64,000 nt of DNA, taken from contig NZ_AP022672.1 of assembly GCF_013374095.1 (NCBI RefSeq), positions 1-64,000 on the forward strand, given 5' to 3'. Origin of the DNA: Sphingomonas sp. HMP6 (GTDB lineage Bacteria; Pseudomonadota; Alphaproteobacteria; Sphingomonadales; Sphingomonadaceae). The translations under genes were made by a program, and so were the position numbers. Of this stretch, positions 53,752 to 61,397 are shown piece by piece (the first letter of the stretch is position 1; every line of letters starts with the position of its first letter). The notes beneath the pieces are model-generated. The model ran no database searches and was not told the origin of the DNA. It was given only the letters and a program-made list of their open reading frames with translations.

Positions 53752-53781
53752 TTGACTCAATGCGTAATTGCGGTCTCTAAT
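53752..53781 (+). promoter_or_regulatory. Candidate promoter of the CxxCH-protein gene
   Basis: TTGACT (53752-53757) and TCTAAT (53776-53781) with an 18-base spacer, about 65 bases upstream of the ATG at 53846. Confidence 0.4.
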
Positions 53782-53845
53782 ACGGTATCGGAGAGACTAC
53801 CGACGGGTAACAGCGCGTTCATCATTTGTATGGGGAGCAAAGACC

Positions 53846-55084
53846 ATGTCTGTATCGACCGTTACATCACGTCGTGCTTATGTGTCGCTGTCACTATCGG
53901 CGATTGCTGTTTCCGCACTCGCGCTTGGCGGCGTGCAAAGTAGCGCCAAACCAGCCCAAATCGTTCCACCGCCGCCAATTTCGACCGACTTGGTCTCGTG
54001 GCAGCAATTCATCCTTGCCGTTACCCCGTCGGGTGTGCCGGGCAAAGTCGCCTATGAGACCTTTGCCTCGGACCAGGATATCTATGTTTCCAATCCGTGC
54101 GCACCGACGAATCCTGCACCCGGCTGCAATGTGCCGGCCTGGCCAAGCGCGACATCCAAACGGGCGCCCAAGTCGCTCCAGCGCAGTTTGCTCGGCATGG
54201 CGCACATGCGTGCGGCAGCAGCGCAGCGCAGCGGACGGCGGGGCTTCGGCGTGCAAGTGATCGGACCCGCGCAGGGCTGCGGCACGCCACCGGGGCTGGG
54301 CGGGGCGGCGGCCGGTTCGGGCTTCCCCACGACGGGCTGCGTCGGCGAGGAGGTGCGCCGCGACCGCGCGACTTATGATTATCTGGTCGGCAACGGCCTG
54401 TGGTCGTCGGCCGGGATCGGCCAATATTACGCGACCGGCAAGCCCGTCACCGCGCCGTGGAACGCGCTGGAAGTGAAAGCCGACTGGATTCCGGTCGCGA
54501 CGCTGGCGACATGGCTGGGCAAGCCGGCGAGCTTCGTCAGCGCCAATTTCTACACGTCGAGCGCGAATGTCGGTAAAGGCCCGGCCACGTCCTATGCGAT
54601 GACCAGCATGCACATTTCGGTCAAGACCCCCGGCTTTCCCGACTGGATCTGGGCCGATTTCGAAAATGCCTATACGCCGGGACGCTGCGATCTGACCGGG
54701 TGCAGCGACAGCTTCGGCGCGACGACGCCAACCACCCCGGCGAACGCGAAGCCGTGGGGTCAATATGGTGCATGCCCGAAATCCGCCAACGTCACCGGGT
54801 TGATGCAGCAAGCCAATGTGGCCGCGGTCTTCGCCAATTATTGCCTGAGCGGATCGCAAAGCACCTTCGGGACCACGGCCAAGCCGACGCTGCTCGGTAG
54901 TTCGGTGGTCGAGACGCTCAACGCCAACGTCCCGCTCGCGCAATCGTCGTGCATCTCGTGCCATGCGGGCGCGTCGTTCAACGCCGCGGGGCCGGCCAAT
55001 GTCGGATCGCCAATCGGGCCGAATGCGCCGGCCAAGGGCTATACCGCCTATGACTTCATGTGGGGATTGCTGTTCGCGCAATAA
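53846..55084 (+). CDS. Exported cytochrome c-like protein with one CxxCH motif
   Basis: A 412-aa protein with a signal peptide (about 1-34, ending SSA) and a single haem c attachment motif CISCH at residues 369-373 near the C terminus. Other segments are WQQFILAVTPSGVPGKVAYE, GNGLWSSAGIGQYYATGKPV and PDWIWADFENAYTPGRC, with several extra cysteines. It resembles the secreted 'cytochrome c family' proteins of unknown function, with a large N-terminal domain and a short haem-binding tail. The ATG at 53846 is chosen over one at 53768 because it starts the signal peptide. It lies divergent to rplK. Confidence 0.7.
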   Translation: MSVSTVTSRRAYVSLSLSAIAVSALALGGVQSSAKPAQIVPPPPISTDLVSWQQFILAVTPSGVPGKVAYETFASDQDIYVSNPCAPTNPAPGCNVPAWPSATSKRAPKSLQRSLLGMAHMRAAAAQRSGRRGFGVQVIGPAQGCGTPPGLGGAAAGSGFPTTGCVGEEVRRDRATYDYLVGNGLWSSAGIGQYYATGKPVTAPWNALEVKADWIPVATLATWLGKPASFVSANFYTSSANVGKGPATSYAMTSMHISVKTPGFPDWIWADFENAYTPGRCDLTGCSDSFGATTPTTPANAKPWGQYGACPKSANVTGLMQQANVAAVFANYCLSGSQSTFGTTAKPTLLGSSVVETLNANVPLAQSSCISCHAGASFNAAGPANVGSPIGPNAPAKGYTAYDFMWGLLFAQ

Positions 55085-55106
55085 GTGCACGTTGACGGAA
55101 GCGGGG

Positions 55107-55146
55107 CGGCCGGATCGGATGCGAGGACGATCGCACGATCCGGCCG
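55107..55146. repeat. Hairpin between the CxxCH gene and the double-HTH gene
   Basis: CGGCCGGATCG (55107-55117) pairs with CGATCCGGCCG (55136-55146), an 11-bp perfect stem. There is no T-run, so it is not a classical terminator. Confidence 0.5.
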
Positions 55147-55207
55147 GATCGCCATGGTATTGAATGCGGGTTGCAATGTAGGAAAAGATTCGAAACAAAC
55201 TGGCAAC

Positions 55208-56074
55208 ATGCCGCGCCCGCTCACCCGCCATCAGCATTTGCAGAATGCCGCCTTCCTGAAGGCGTTGCGCCGCAGCGGGAATATCCGGCTGGCGGCGCGC
55301 GAGATCGGCGTGTCGCATGCGACACTCCACGGTCGCCGCGCGAACCACCCCGCGTTCGCGCAGGAGTGGGACGCCGCGCTCACGCTGGCGCAAGCCGATT
55401 GCGAGATTGCCGGGGGTCGCGCCGCGCCGCTGGCCGCTAAGGCCGCGCGCGACGCCGACGACCGCGGCCATCGTACGCGTGGCGGCGAGGTGACGGTGGT
55501 GCGCCGCAACGACGGCAAGCTGCAAGTGCGCAGCGCCCAGCCCGGCAAATTGACGCGAGAATGCGAACAGGCGTTCCTGTCGGCGCTGTCCGCCACCGCG
55601 AACGTGCGGCTGTCGGCGGCGGCCGCGGGCGCATCGGTCGCGGCCTTCTATCGCCGCCGCCGCAAGAACCCGGCCTTCGCGCGCGAGATGCGGCTCGCGC
55701 TGGAGATGGGCTATGAACGGGTCGAGGCAGCGCTGATCGCGGCCAGCCTGGCCGACAGTCATCGCGACGATGCGTGGCGCCACAACGATCCCCCGCCGGT
55801 GCCGCCGCTGACCTTCGACCAGGCGATGCAAGTGCTGCAACTCCACCAGAAGGAAGTGCGGCTGATCGCCGAGCCGCCGCACATAAAGCGCCGCCGCGGT
55901 GAATCGCAGGAAGCGCGCAGCTATCGGCTGGGCGCGATGTACGAAGCGAACCAGCAACGCCTGCGCGAGGATTATGACGTGGCGGAAGCGGCCCGACGCG
56001 AGGGACGGGGGGTGTCGCCGCACGAGCCGGGGGCGCCGGTTCTGCCGGATCTAGCGCAAGTGCGGTGGCGGTAG
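55208..56074 (+). CDS. Double helix-turn-helix protein, terminase small-subunit-like
   Basis: A 288-aa protein containing the same helix-turn-helix unit twice. At 16-58 it begins FLKALRRSGNIRLAAREIGV and ends NHPAFAQEWDAAL; at 123-165 it begins FLSALSATANVRLSAAAAGA and ends NPAFAREMRLAL. Such units are found in small terminase subunits and phage-derived regulators. The C-terminal third is charged and rich in Arg/Glu. No large terminase or capsid gene is nearby, so it is a phage-derived orphan or a transcriptional regulator. The ATG at 55208 is favoured because the upstream extension lacks homology-like sequence. Confidence 0.7.
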   Translation: MPRPLTRHQHLQNAAFLKALRRSGNIRLAAREIGVSHATLHGRRANHPAFAQEWDAALTLAQADCEIAGGRAAPLAAKAARDADDRGHRTRGGEVTVVRRNDGKLQVRSAQPGKLTRECEQAFLSALSATANVRLSAAAAGASVAAFYRRRRKNPAFAREMRLALEMGYERVEAALIAASLADSHRDDAWRHNDPPPVPPLTFDQAMQVLQLHQKEVRLIAEPPHIKRRRGESQEARSYRLGAMYEANQQRLREDYDVAEAARREGRGVSPHEPGAPVLPDLAQVRWR

Positions 56075-56427
56075 GGGTGAGCGGTTTCGTCCGTGCATTC
56101 TGACGCTGCACTTTTTCACGCAATCATTTGCACGCGCCACAGTGTGCTGCTTACCCCGAGTTCTGGCACTGCACTCCATTCTCTTGGAAACACAGTAGAA
56201 GTACGAAAGCCCCTTAATAGATGGAGGCGCAAAAACATCGCTAAGTTACTGTAATTAAAAATCATCTCGTCGTCCAAAGCTCAACGGAAATGATCTTCGA
56301 AGACCTAGACGGCGGAATGTCTAGGGGAAATCGACCCGACATATTGCGATCAGTATTTTCTGTAATTGCCTCTGTTTAATACGGGAGAATGATGTCACTA
56401 TGTGAAGTGGGGGAGAGAAATGTGCAT
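56075..56427. other. AT-richer intergenic segment
   Basis: This 350-bp stretch is clearly richer in A and T than the rest of the window and carries no gene that I can support. It contains TTTAATACGGGAG-type sequence before the lipoprotein gene and probably its promoter. It marks the left side of a compositionally different patch reaching to about 56800. Confidence 0.6.
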
Positions 56428-56790
56428 ATGTCCAGGTGTATAGTAATACCTGCTGTCTTTATTATAAGTGGTTGCACTTTCGTCAAAATTGCGGCCCTGC
56501 CGGGCGGTGTTAGCGATAGCTATGTGACTTTGGGCAGTGGCGTGCCAAAAAACCTGCCGGGGGTAAGTGTATATCGGAGTGAGATGTTGGGCCTACGCTG
56601 GGGGCAGCGTGGGATCATCTTTGGATGGCAGCGCGAAGAGGGTGTACTAAGGGAAGATTTAGGCAAATGCCAAATCATTATTTTCAAGCTTCCGAGTGAT
56701 CGCGTGCAAGCCGAGGAATGGCGTAAACTGATCGCGGGGCGTCCAGATATTTGTTTAATAAAAAGGGGGAAATCAGATGTCGCGAAATAG
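56428..56790 (+). CDS. Small lipoprotein of unknown function
   Basis: A 120-aa protein with a lipoprotein signal ending IISGC (Cys16) and a short globular part with SDSYVTLGSGVPKNLPGVSV and RWGQRGIIFGWQREEG. I do not recognise a family. The ATG at 56428 fits a GGGGGAGAG site nine bases upstream; GTG at 56422 is possible. Codon usage is visibly less GC-rich than its neighbours. It overlaps the next gene by 14 bases. Confidence 0.65.
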   Translation: MSRCIVIPAVFIISGCTFVKIAALPGGVSDSYVTLGSGVPKNLPGVSVYRSEMLGLRWGQRGIIFGWQREEGVLREDLGKCQIIIFKLPSDRVQAEEWRKLIAGRPDICLIKRGKSDVAK

Positions 56791-57718
56791 AGGATGGATC
56801 TGCGTACTTGCTCTTTTGGGAGGGTGCGCGCCGTTGGAGCAGGCGCCGCTGGTATATTCGTCGAGCAAGCAGTTTGGCATTGGCGTGAAATCAGGCGCGC
56901 CTGACGCACCAGGCCTCGACGTACATATTGGATTTCGCGCGCTTGATGCCGCCTATGTTCCGGTGGCTGTGGCCAAGCAATGCGGGCAAGGCCAAACGTG
57001 TAGCGGCATCACGTATAATGTCGTGCCGATCAACGGCATGAACACCGTGAGCGGGCTGAGCAAAGTAGATGAGAGACAGATCGCAACCGACCGAAGAATC
57101 ATCGATGACGGGGTCAAGGCGATCGAGCAACGTGCTCGCCAAAAAGGGGTCCTCACCGCTCAGTTGGCCGAGATTAGCGACCTTGCAAAGACCCGGAGCC
57201 GCGTAACGGAGCTGGAGAGTGTATCCACTGCCACCCCGTCTCGTGCGCTAACGCCGTCTGAGGAAAGTGAGCTGGTGCAGATCAAGGCAAAGGTAGCGCG
57301 GTTGGCGGCGCTTGATGCGACAGCGATTCAGGCCGAAGTCGACAAGATCGACATCGACAATAATGCATCTGCGAAGTTGGTTGATCAGGCGCGGGAGCGT
57401 TTAGGGCCGCTACTTGCGCAAAGAAACGAACAGACGGGCGACGAAAAGTCTGACGCACTGTCAGTTTATGGCACCTTTAACGGCGATTCGACCGGCAATG
57501 CCCAAGGCGCTACGCTCAAATTGGGTAATACCTTTTCGACTGGTATCGCCGCCCAAAACGTAACGCAAGGTTTGCGGGACAGCGCGCCAATCAAGGCGAC
57601 GCAGGAATGTCTCGCTGCGACCGAGGTGATCCTCCGGAGTACTGAGATCAAGCCCGACGACAAGGTTCTCATCGTGAAGAGCATCACATCCGCATGTGGG
57701 CATCGACCGACGCCTTAG
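56777..57718 (+). CDS. Coiled-coil lipoprotein of unknown function
   Basis: A 313-aa protein with a lipoprotein signal ending LLGGC (Cys17). An N-terminal beta-rich domain (SKQFGIGVKSGAPDAPGLDV to about residue 90) includes two cysteines in AKQCGQGQTCSG. A helical, probably coiled-coil region (about 95-215, rich in Ala, Leu, Glu, Lys) and a C-terminal part with TQECLAATEVILRSTEI follow. No family recognised. GGGGGAAATC precedes the ATG. It forms an overlapping pair with the preceding small lipoprotein, so the two products probably act together at the envelope. Convergent with nusG. Confidence 0.7.
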   Translation: MSRNRGWICVLALLGGCAPLEQAPLVYSSSKQFGIGVKSGAPDAPGLDVHIGFRALDAAYVPVAVAKQCGQGQTCSGITYNVVPINGMNTVSGLSKVDERQIATDRRIIDDGVKAIEQRARQKGVLTAQLAEISDLAKTRSRVTELESVSTATPSRALTPSEESELVQIKAKVARLAALDATAIQAEVDKIDIDNNASAKLVDQARERLGPLLAQRNEQTGDEKSDALSVYGTFNGDSTGNAQGATLKLGNTFSTGIAAQNVTQGLRDSAPIKATQECLAATEVILRSTEIKPDDKVLIVKSITSACGHRPTP

Positions 57719-57745
57719 CGCCGATACGATGCCGCCGGACCGCGC

Positions 57746-57770
57746 CGAAGTAAGGCTTTGCCTTACTTCG
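57746..57770. repeat. Perfect 10-bp hairpin spanning the nusG stop codon
   Basis: CGAAGTAAGG (57746-57755) pairs with CCTTACTTCG (57761-57770), loop CTTTG. It includes the last codons of nusG and may end transcription, although no T-run is visible on the minus strand. Confidence 0.55.
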
Positions 57771-58302
57771 AGCGTTCGACTTGCTCGAACTCCAGCTCAA
57801 CCGGCGTCGCACGCCCGAAGATCGAGACCGAAACCTTGACCCGCGACCGGTCGAAATCGAGTTCCTCGACGATGCCGTTGAAGCTCGCGAACGGGCCGTC
57901 GAGCACCTTGACCGAATCGCCGATTTCGAAATCGACCTTGATCTTCTGCTTGGGTGCAGCGGCGGCGGCTTCGTCCTTGGTGTTGAGCATCCGCGCGGCT
58001 TCCGCCTCGGGGATCGCTTGCGGCTTGCCGTTCGGCCCCAGGAAGCCGGTGACCTTGGGGGTGTTCTTGACGAGGTGATAGACGTCGTCGTTCATGTTGA
58101 GCTTGGCAAGCACATAGCCGGGCATGAACTTGCGCTCGACCGAAATCTTCTTGCCGCGGCGCGCCTCGGTGATCGTTTCGGTCGGGACTTCGATCTGCTC
58201 GACGAGCTGGTCGAGGCCCATGCGGGTCGCCTCCGACATGATCGAATCGCGGACCTTGCCCTCGAAACCGGAATAAGCGTGGATGATGTACCAGCGTGCC
58301 AT
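57763..58302 (-). CDS. nusG: Transcription termination/antitermination protein NusG
   Basis: The 179-aa transcription elongation factor that couples RNA polymerase with the ribosome or Rho. The NGN domain begins WYIIHAYSGFEGKVRDSI, with RKFMPGYVLAKL, and the C-terminal KOW domain contains GDSVKVLDGPFASFNGIVEE. It follows secE by 13 bases, as usual, but the expected rplK comes only 4.2 kb further on. Confidence 0.97.
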   Translation of the reverse strand: MARWYIIHAYSGFEGKVRDSIMSEATRMGLDQLVEQIEVPTETITEARRGKKISVERKFMPGYVLAKLNMNDDVYHLVKNTPKVTGFLGPNGKPQAIPEAEAARMLNTKDEAAAAAPKQKIKVDFEIGDSVKVLDGPFASFNGIVEELDFDRSRVKVSVSIFGRATPVELEFEQVERSK

Positions 58303-58315
58303 GGTGTTGTGTCTC

Positions 58316-58513
58316 TTACTTTGCGAGGCTGAGCAGCAGGGCGATGACCGCCTCGAAGCTGGTGTCGATCACGAAGAAGAACAGGCCGAGGATCACCGTC
58401 ATGATCACCACCATGAGGCCCGTCGTCAGCGTTTCGCGCCGCGTCGGCCACACGACCTTCTTGGTCTCAGCCTGGACTTGCCGCACGAATTCGAGAGGGG
58501 TCGTCTTTGCCAC
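58316..58513 (-). CDS. secE: Preprotein translocase subunit SecE
   Basis: The 65-aa small subunit of the SecYEG channel has the conserved amphipathic part FVRQVQAETKKVVWPTRRE followed by one membrane helix (about 33-60). The GTG at 58513 (AKTTPLEF) gives the usual length; the frame is open upstream into repeat B, which explains the longer reading frame. It precedes nusG. Confidence 0.93.
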   Translation of the reverse strand: MAKTTPLEFVRQVQAETKKVVWPTRRETLTTGLMVVIMTVILGLFFFVIDTSFEAVIALLLSLAK

Positions 58514-58628
58514 GGTGCCTGCACTCTTGTTGTAACGTTGCTTTCGGACATGGGCCCGCCGCCCGGACCTGCCAAGGCCCGATGACGAGAATTCCCGATG
58601 TCGGAATGGAGACGGTCTATCAGGGGGC

Positions 58629-58752
58629 CGTGATGGGAGCAAGTCCCGATACGGTAGGGCCGTGATGGGAGTAAATCCCATCACGTCGGACGGGTTCGCT
58701 GGCGCGACCCGCCGGCCGGCCTTGCGCGGCTCGGGATTAGCTGTGCTAATCC
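58629..58752. repeat. Three-hairpin repeat, copy B (first hairpin duplicated)
   Basis: Hairpin 1: GTGATGGGA (58662-58670) with TCCCATCAC (58676-58684), preceded by a similar imperfect hairpin at about 58631-58651. CGTCGGACGG (58684-58693) opens hairpin 2, paired with sequence near 58705-58715. Hairpin 3: GGATTAGC (58734-58741) with GCTAATCC (58745-58752). The order matches copy A at 44509-44588, but the stem sequences differ. It lies between tRNA-Trp and secE. Confidence 0.7.
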
Positions 58753-58768
58753 TGTGCGCGCGGCGGCT

Positions 58769-58845
58769 TGGCAGGGGAGCTCGGACTCGAACCGAGGGCC
58801 TTCGGTTTTGGAGACCGACGCTCTAACCAACTGAGCTACACCCCT
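58769..58845 (-). tRNA. tRNA-Trp (anticodon CCA)
   Basis: A 77-nt gene with encoded CCA end. The D arm is GCTC/GAGC, the anticodon loop CTCCAAA gives CCA, and the T arm contains GTTCGAGTC. The acceptor stem has one T-T mismatch at position 6. Its position upstream of secE in the same direction is conserved in many bacteria. Confidence 0.95.
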
Positions 58846-58891
58846 ATCAGCGCCGTCCGTTAGCGTGCTGCTGCGCGCCCCGCAAGCGGCT

Positions 58892-61249
58892 TTACGCAGC
58901 AGCGCGGTCGCCCCGGTCGCGGTGCGCGAGGCTGCGGGCTTCCGCGACGGGGAGCGGGCGGCCGAAATAATAGCCCTGCACCTTGGTACAGCCGAGATCC
59001 TGCACCAAGCGGTGTTCGTCCTCGGTCTCGACGCCCTCGGCGGTGGTGGCCATGCCGAGGCTCTGCGCCAGCGCCACGACCGCGCGGATGATCGCGATTG
59101 CCTCGGGGACTTTTTTCGACGCTCCAATGACGAAGCTGCGGTCGATCTTGATCGTCGAGAATTTGGTGCGGCTGAGATAGCCGAGCGAGGAATAGCCTGT
59201 CCCGAAATCGTCGAGGCTGAGCCGCACGCCGAGCGCCAGGATGCGCTCCAGCACCTTCACCGCGCCGGTATCGTCACGCATGAACACGCTTTCGGTGACT
59301 TCAAGCTCGAGCCGGCTGGCGGGCAGGCCGCTGTTGGCGAGCGCGGAGGCGACGATCGCGACGAAGCCGGGGTTGTGCAACTGCTCGGGCGAGACGTTGA
59401 CCGCGATGCGCGTTTCGCCGGGCCAGGTCGCGGCCTCGGCACAGGCCGAGCGCAGCACCCATTCACCGATCGGTGCGATCAACCGCGCATCCTCGGCCAG
59501 CGGGATGAACTTGGCGGGGGAGATCGACCCGAGCTCGGGATGCGTCCAGCGGACCAGCGCCTCGAACCCCTTGAGGCTGCCGGTCGCGGCATCGACCACC
59601 GGCTGATAATGCACGTCGAGTTCGTTATTGGTCAGCGCCTTGCGCAGCGCCTGTTCAAGCACGCGGCGCTCCTCCGCGGCGACGTGCAATTGCGGTTCGT
59701 AGCAATGGTACATGCCGCCGCTCTGATCCTTCGAGCGATACAGCGCGAGATCGGCCGAGCGGATCAGCATCTCCGCGGTCGCGCCGTCGCGCGGGCCGTA
59801 GGCAACGCCGACGCTGGCACCGGTGTAGAGCGTGTGCTGATCGAGATCATAGGGTTTGGCGAGCGTGTCGACGATCGTCTGCGCGAGCCGTTCGACGCGG
59901 GCGGTGTCGCCGGCGTCGCGGACGACCACGGCAAATTCATCACCGCCCAGACGGCCGATCAGCTCGTTGTCGCTCATCAGCATGGCGAGCCGTTCGGACA
60001 CGCGACCGAGCAGCCGATCGCCGATCGGATGGCCAAGCGAATCGTTGACCGCCTTGAAGCGATCGAGGTCGATCATCATGAAGGCGCAGCGGCTGCTCCA
60101 TTTGGTGGCATCGGCCATCGCACGCGCCAGTGCTTCGTTGATGTGCAGGCGGTTGGGCAAGCCCGTCAGCGTATCGAAGCGCGCCATCCGGTTGATCTTG
60201 TCGGCGGACGCGCGCTGTTCGGTGACATCCGAGCCGACCCCGCGAAAGCCGATGAACGCGCCGCGTTCGTCGATGCGCGGATTTGCGGCGATTTCGAACC
60301 AGCGTTCGGTATCGTCCACGCGCACCGGCAACAGCACGTCGCGAAACCCGACCCGCCCCTTCAAATGTTCGGCGAGCGTGCGCAGTCCCGCCGCGAAATT
60401 GCCGGCCTCCCAGGTGGGGCCGGCCAAAATCTCGAGCAGCGACTTGCCGTTGATGCTAACCGGATCGAGCCCGACCGAATGCGCGAAACGCGGCGAGGCG
60501 CGGACAATGCGCCGCGCGGCGTCGGTTTCCCACAACCAGTCGGCGCTGTGATCCTGCGCCTCGCGCAGCAGCAGGCTGACGGTCTCGTCGCGTTCGGCGA
60601 GGGCAATCTCCCCGGCGCGGATCACCACCAAAGCGCGCGCGCGGGTAAAGCAACCGATCATCAGCAGCGCGGTGAACAGCATAACTGCAGCGGCCAGCAC
60701 CGGTCCGGTGACGAAGAACAGCATCGTCGCGATCGCCGCGCCGAGAATGCCGAGGAAGCTCAGCGTGGCGAGCGGCAGCGCGGCCATCGCCACCGCCGAC
60801 GCGGTCATCAGCACCGACAGCACGATCCACAAAGCAAGCGCGGTGGCCGTGTCGGCGGCAACCCCGAAAGCAAGCGGTGGCACCGACCAGACGGCCGCGA
60901 GCGCGATCCCTTCCAGCACGGTATCGCGCACGTCCCCAAGCGTCGCGCTGCTGGCCGAGCGGTGGCGCGCGGCCAGGCGGCGGAAGGTGACGGCGACCGC
61001 GACCGCGGCGACGACCGCGCCCCAGCACGCCATCGCCCACAGCGGTGCGGCATGTTCGAGGATGAGCGTGACGAGCGCCGCGCCGACGACATTGGCCGCC
61101 AGCAGGAAGAAGGCGAGCTGGCTGCCGGCATGCAATTGCGCAGCGCGGATTGGCGCCCAATCGGTCGTATCCGCGGGATCATACAGGCCGAGCAAGGCTC
61201 TGGTGTCGATCCGCGGCTTGGCGAATTGGGAGGTCGGTTCGGTGCTCAC
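58892..61249 (-). CDS. Membrane-bound PAS-GGDEF-EAL cyclic-di-GMP protein
   Basis: A 785-aa protein with several membrane segments between about residues 45 and 210, then a PAS-like region (about 225-370) with DWLWETDAARRIVRASPRF. The GGDEF domain carries a canonical GGDEF at 435-439. The EAL domain has EAL at 563-565, NVSPEQL, ELEVTESVF, DDFGTGYSSLGYL, IKIDRSFV and AEGVETEDE. Both diguanylate cyclase and phosphodiesterase active sites look intact, so it may work in either direction depending on the sensor. It is divergent from the ATPase gene and near tRNA-Trp. Confidence 0.92.
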   Translation of the reverse strand: MSTEPTSQFAKPRIDTRALLGLYDPADTTDWAPIRAAQLHAGSQLAFFLLAANVVGAALVTLILEHAAPLWAMACWGAVVAAVAVAVTFRRLAARHRSASSATLGDVRDTVLEGIALAAVWSVPPLAFGVAADTATALALWIVLSVLMTASAVAMAALPLATLSFLGILGAAIATMLFFVTGPVLAAAVMLFTALLMIGCFTRARALVVIRAGEIALAERDETVSLLLREAQDHSADWLWETDAARRIVRASPRFAHSVGLDPVSINGKSLLEILAGPTWEAGNFAAGLRTLAEHLKGRVGFRDVLLPVRVDDTERWFEIAANPRIDERGAFIGFRGVGSDVTEQRASADKINRMARFDTLTGLPNRLHINEALARAMADATKWSSRCAFMMIDLDRFKAVNDSLGHPIGDRLLGRVSERLAMLMSDNELIGRLGGDEFAVVVRDAGDTARVERLAQTIVDTLAKPYDLDQHTLYTGASVGVAYGPRDGATAEMLIRSADLALYRSKDQSGGMYHCYEPQLHVAAEERRVLEQALRKALTNNELDVHYQPVVDAATGSLKGFEALVRWTHPELGSISPAKFIPLAEDARLIAPIGEWVLRSACAEAATWPGETRIAVNVSPEQLHNPGFVAIVASALANSGLPASRLELEVTESVFMRDDTGAVKVLERILALGVRLSLDDFGTGYSSLGYLSRTKFSTIKIDRSFVIGASKKVPEAIAIIRAVVALAQSLGMATTAEGVETEDEHRLVQDLGCTKVQGYYFGRPLPVAEARSLAHRDRGDRAAA

Positions 61250-61397
61250 GCCCCCCAGTATACCGTCGAAGGGTTAGCGGAAGGTTATTGGGGTGGGGAG
61301 CCACTTTGTGGCCCAATTCCGGCCGGTCAGTCTGGTTGCACGCTTTCAGAAGCGGTCATCCTTTGACTCTATTCAGCTTTGGAGTCAGCCTCATCGA

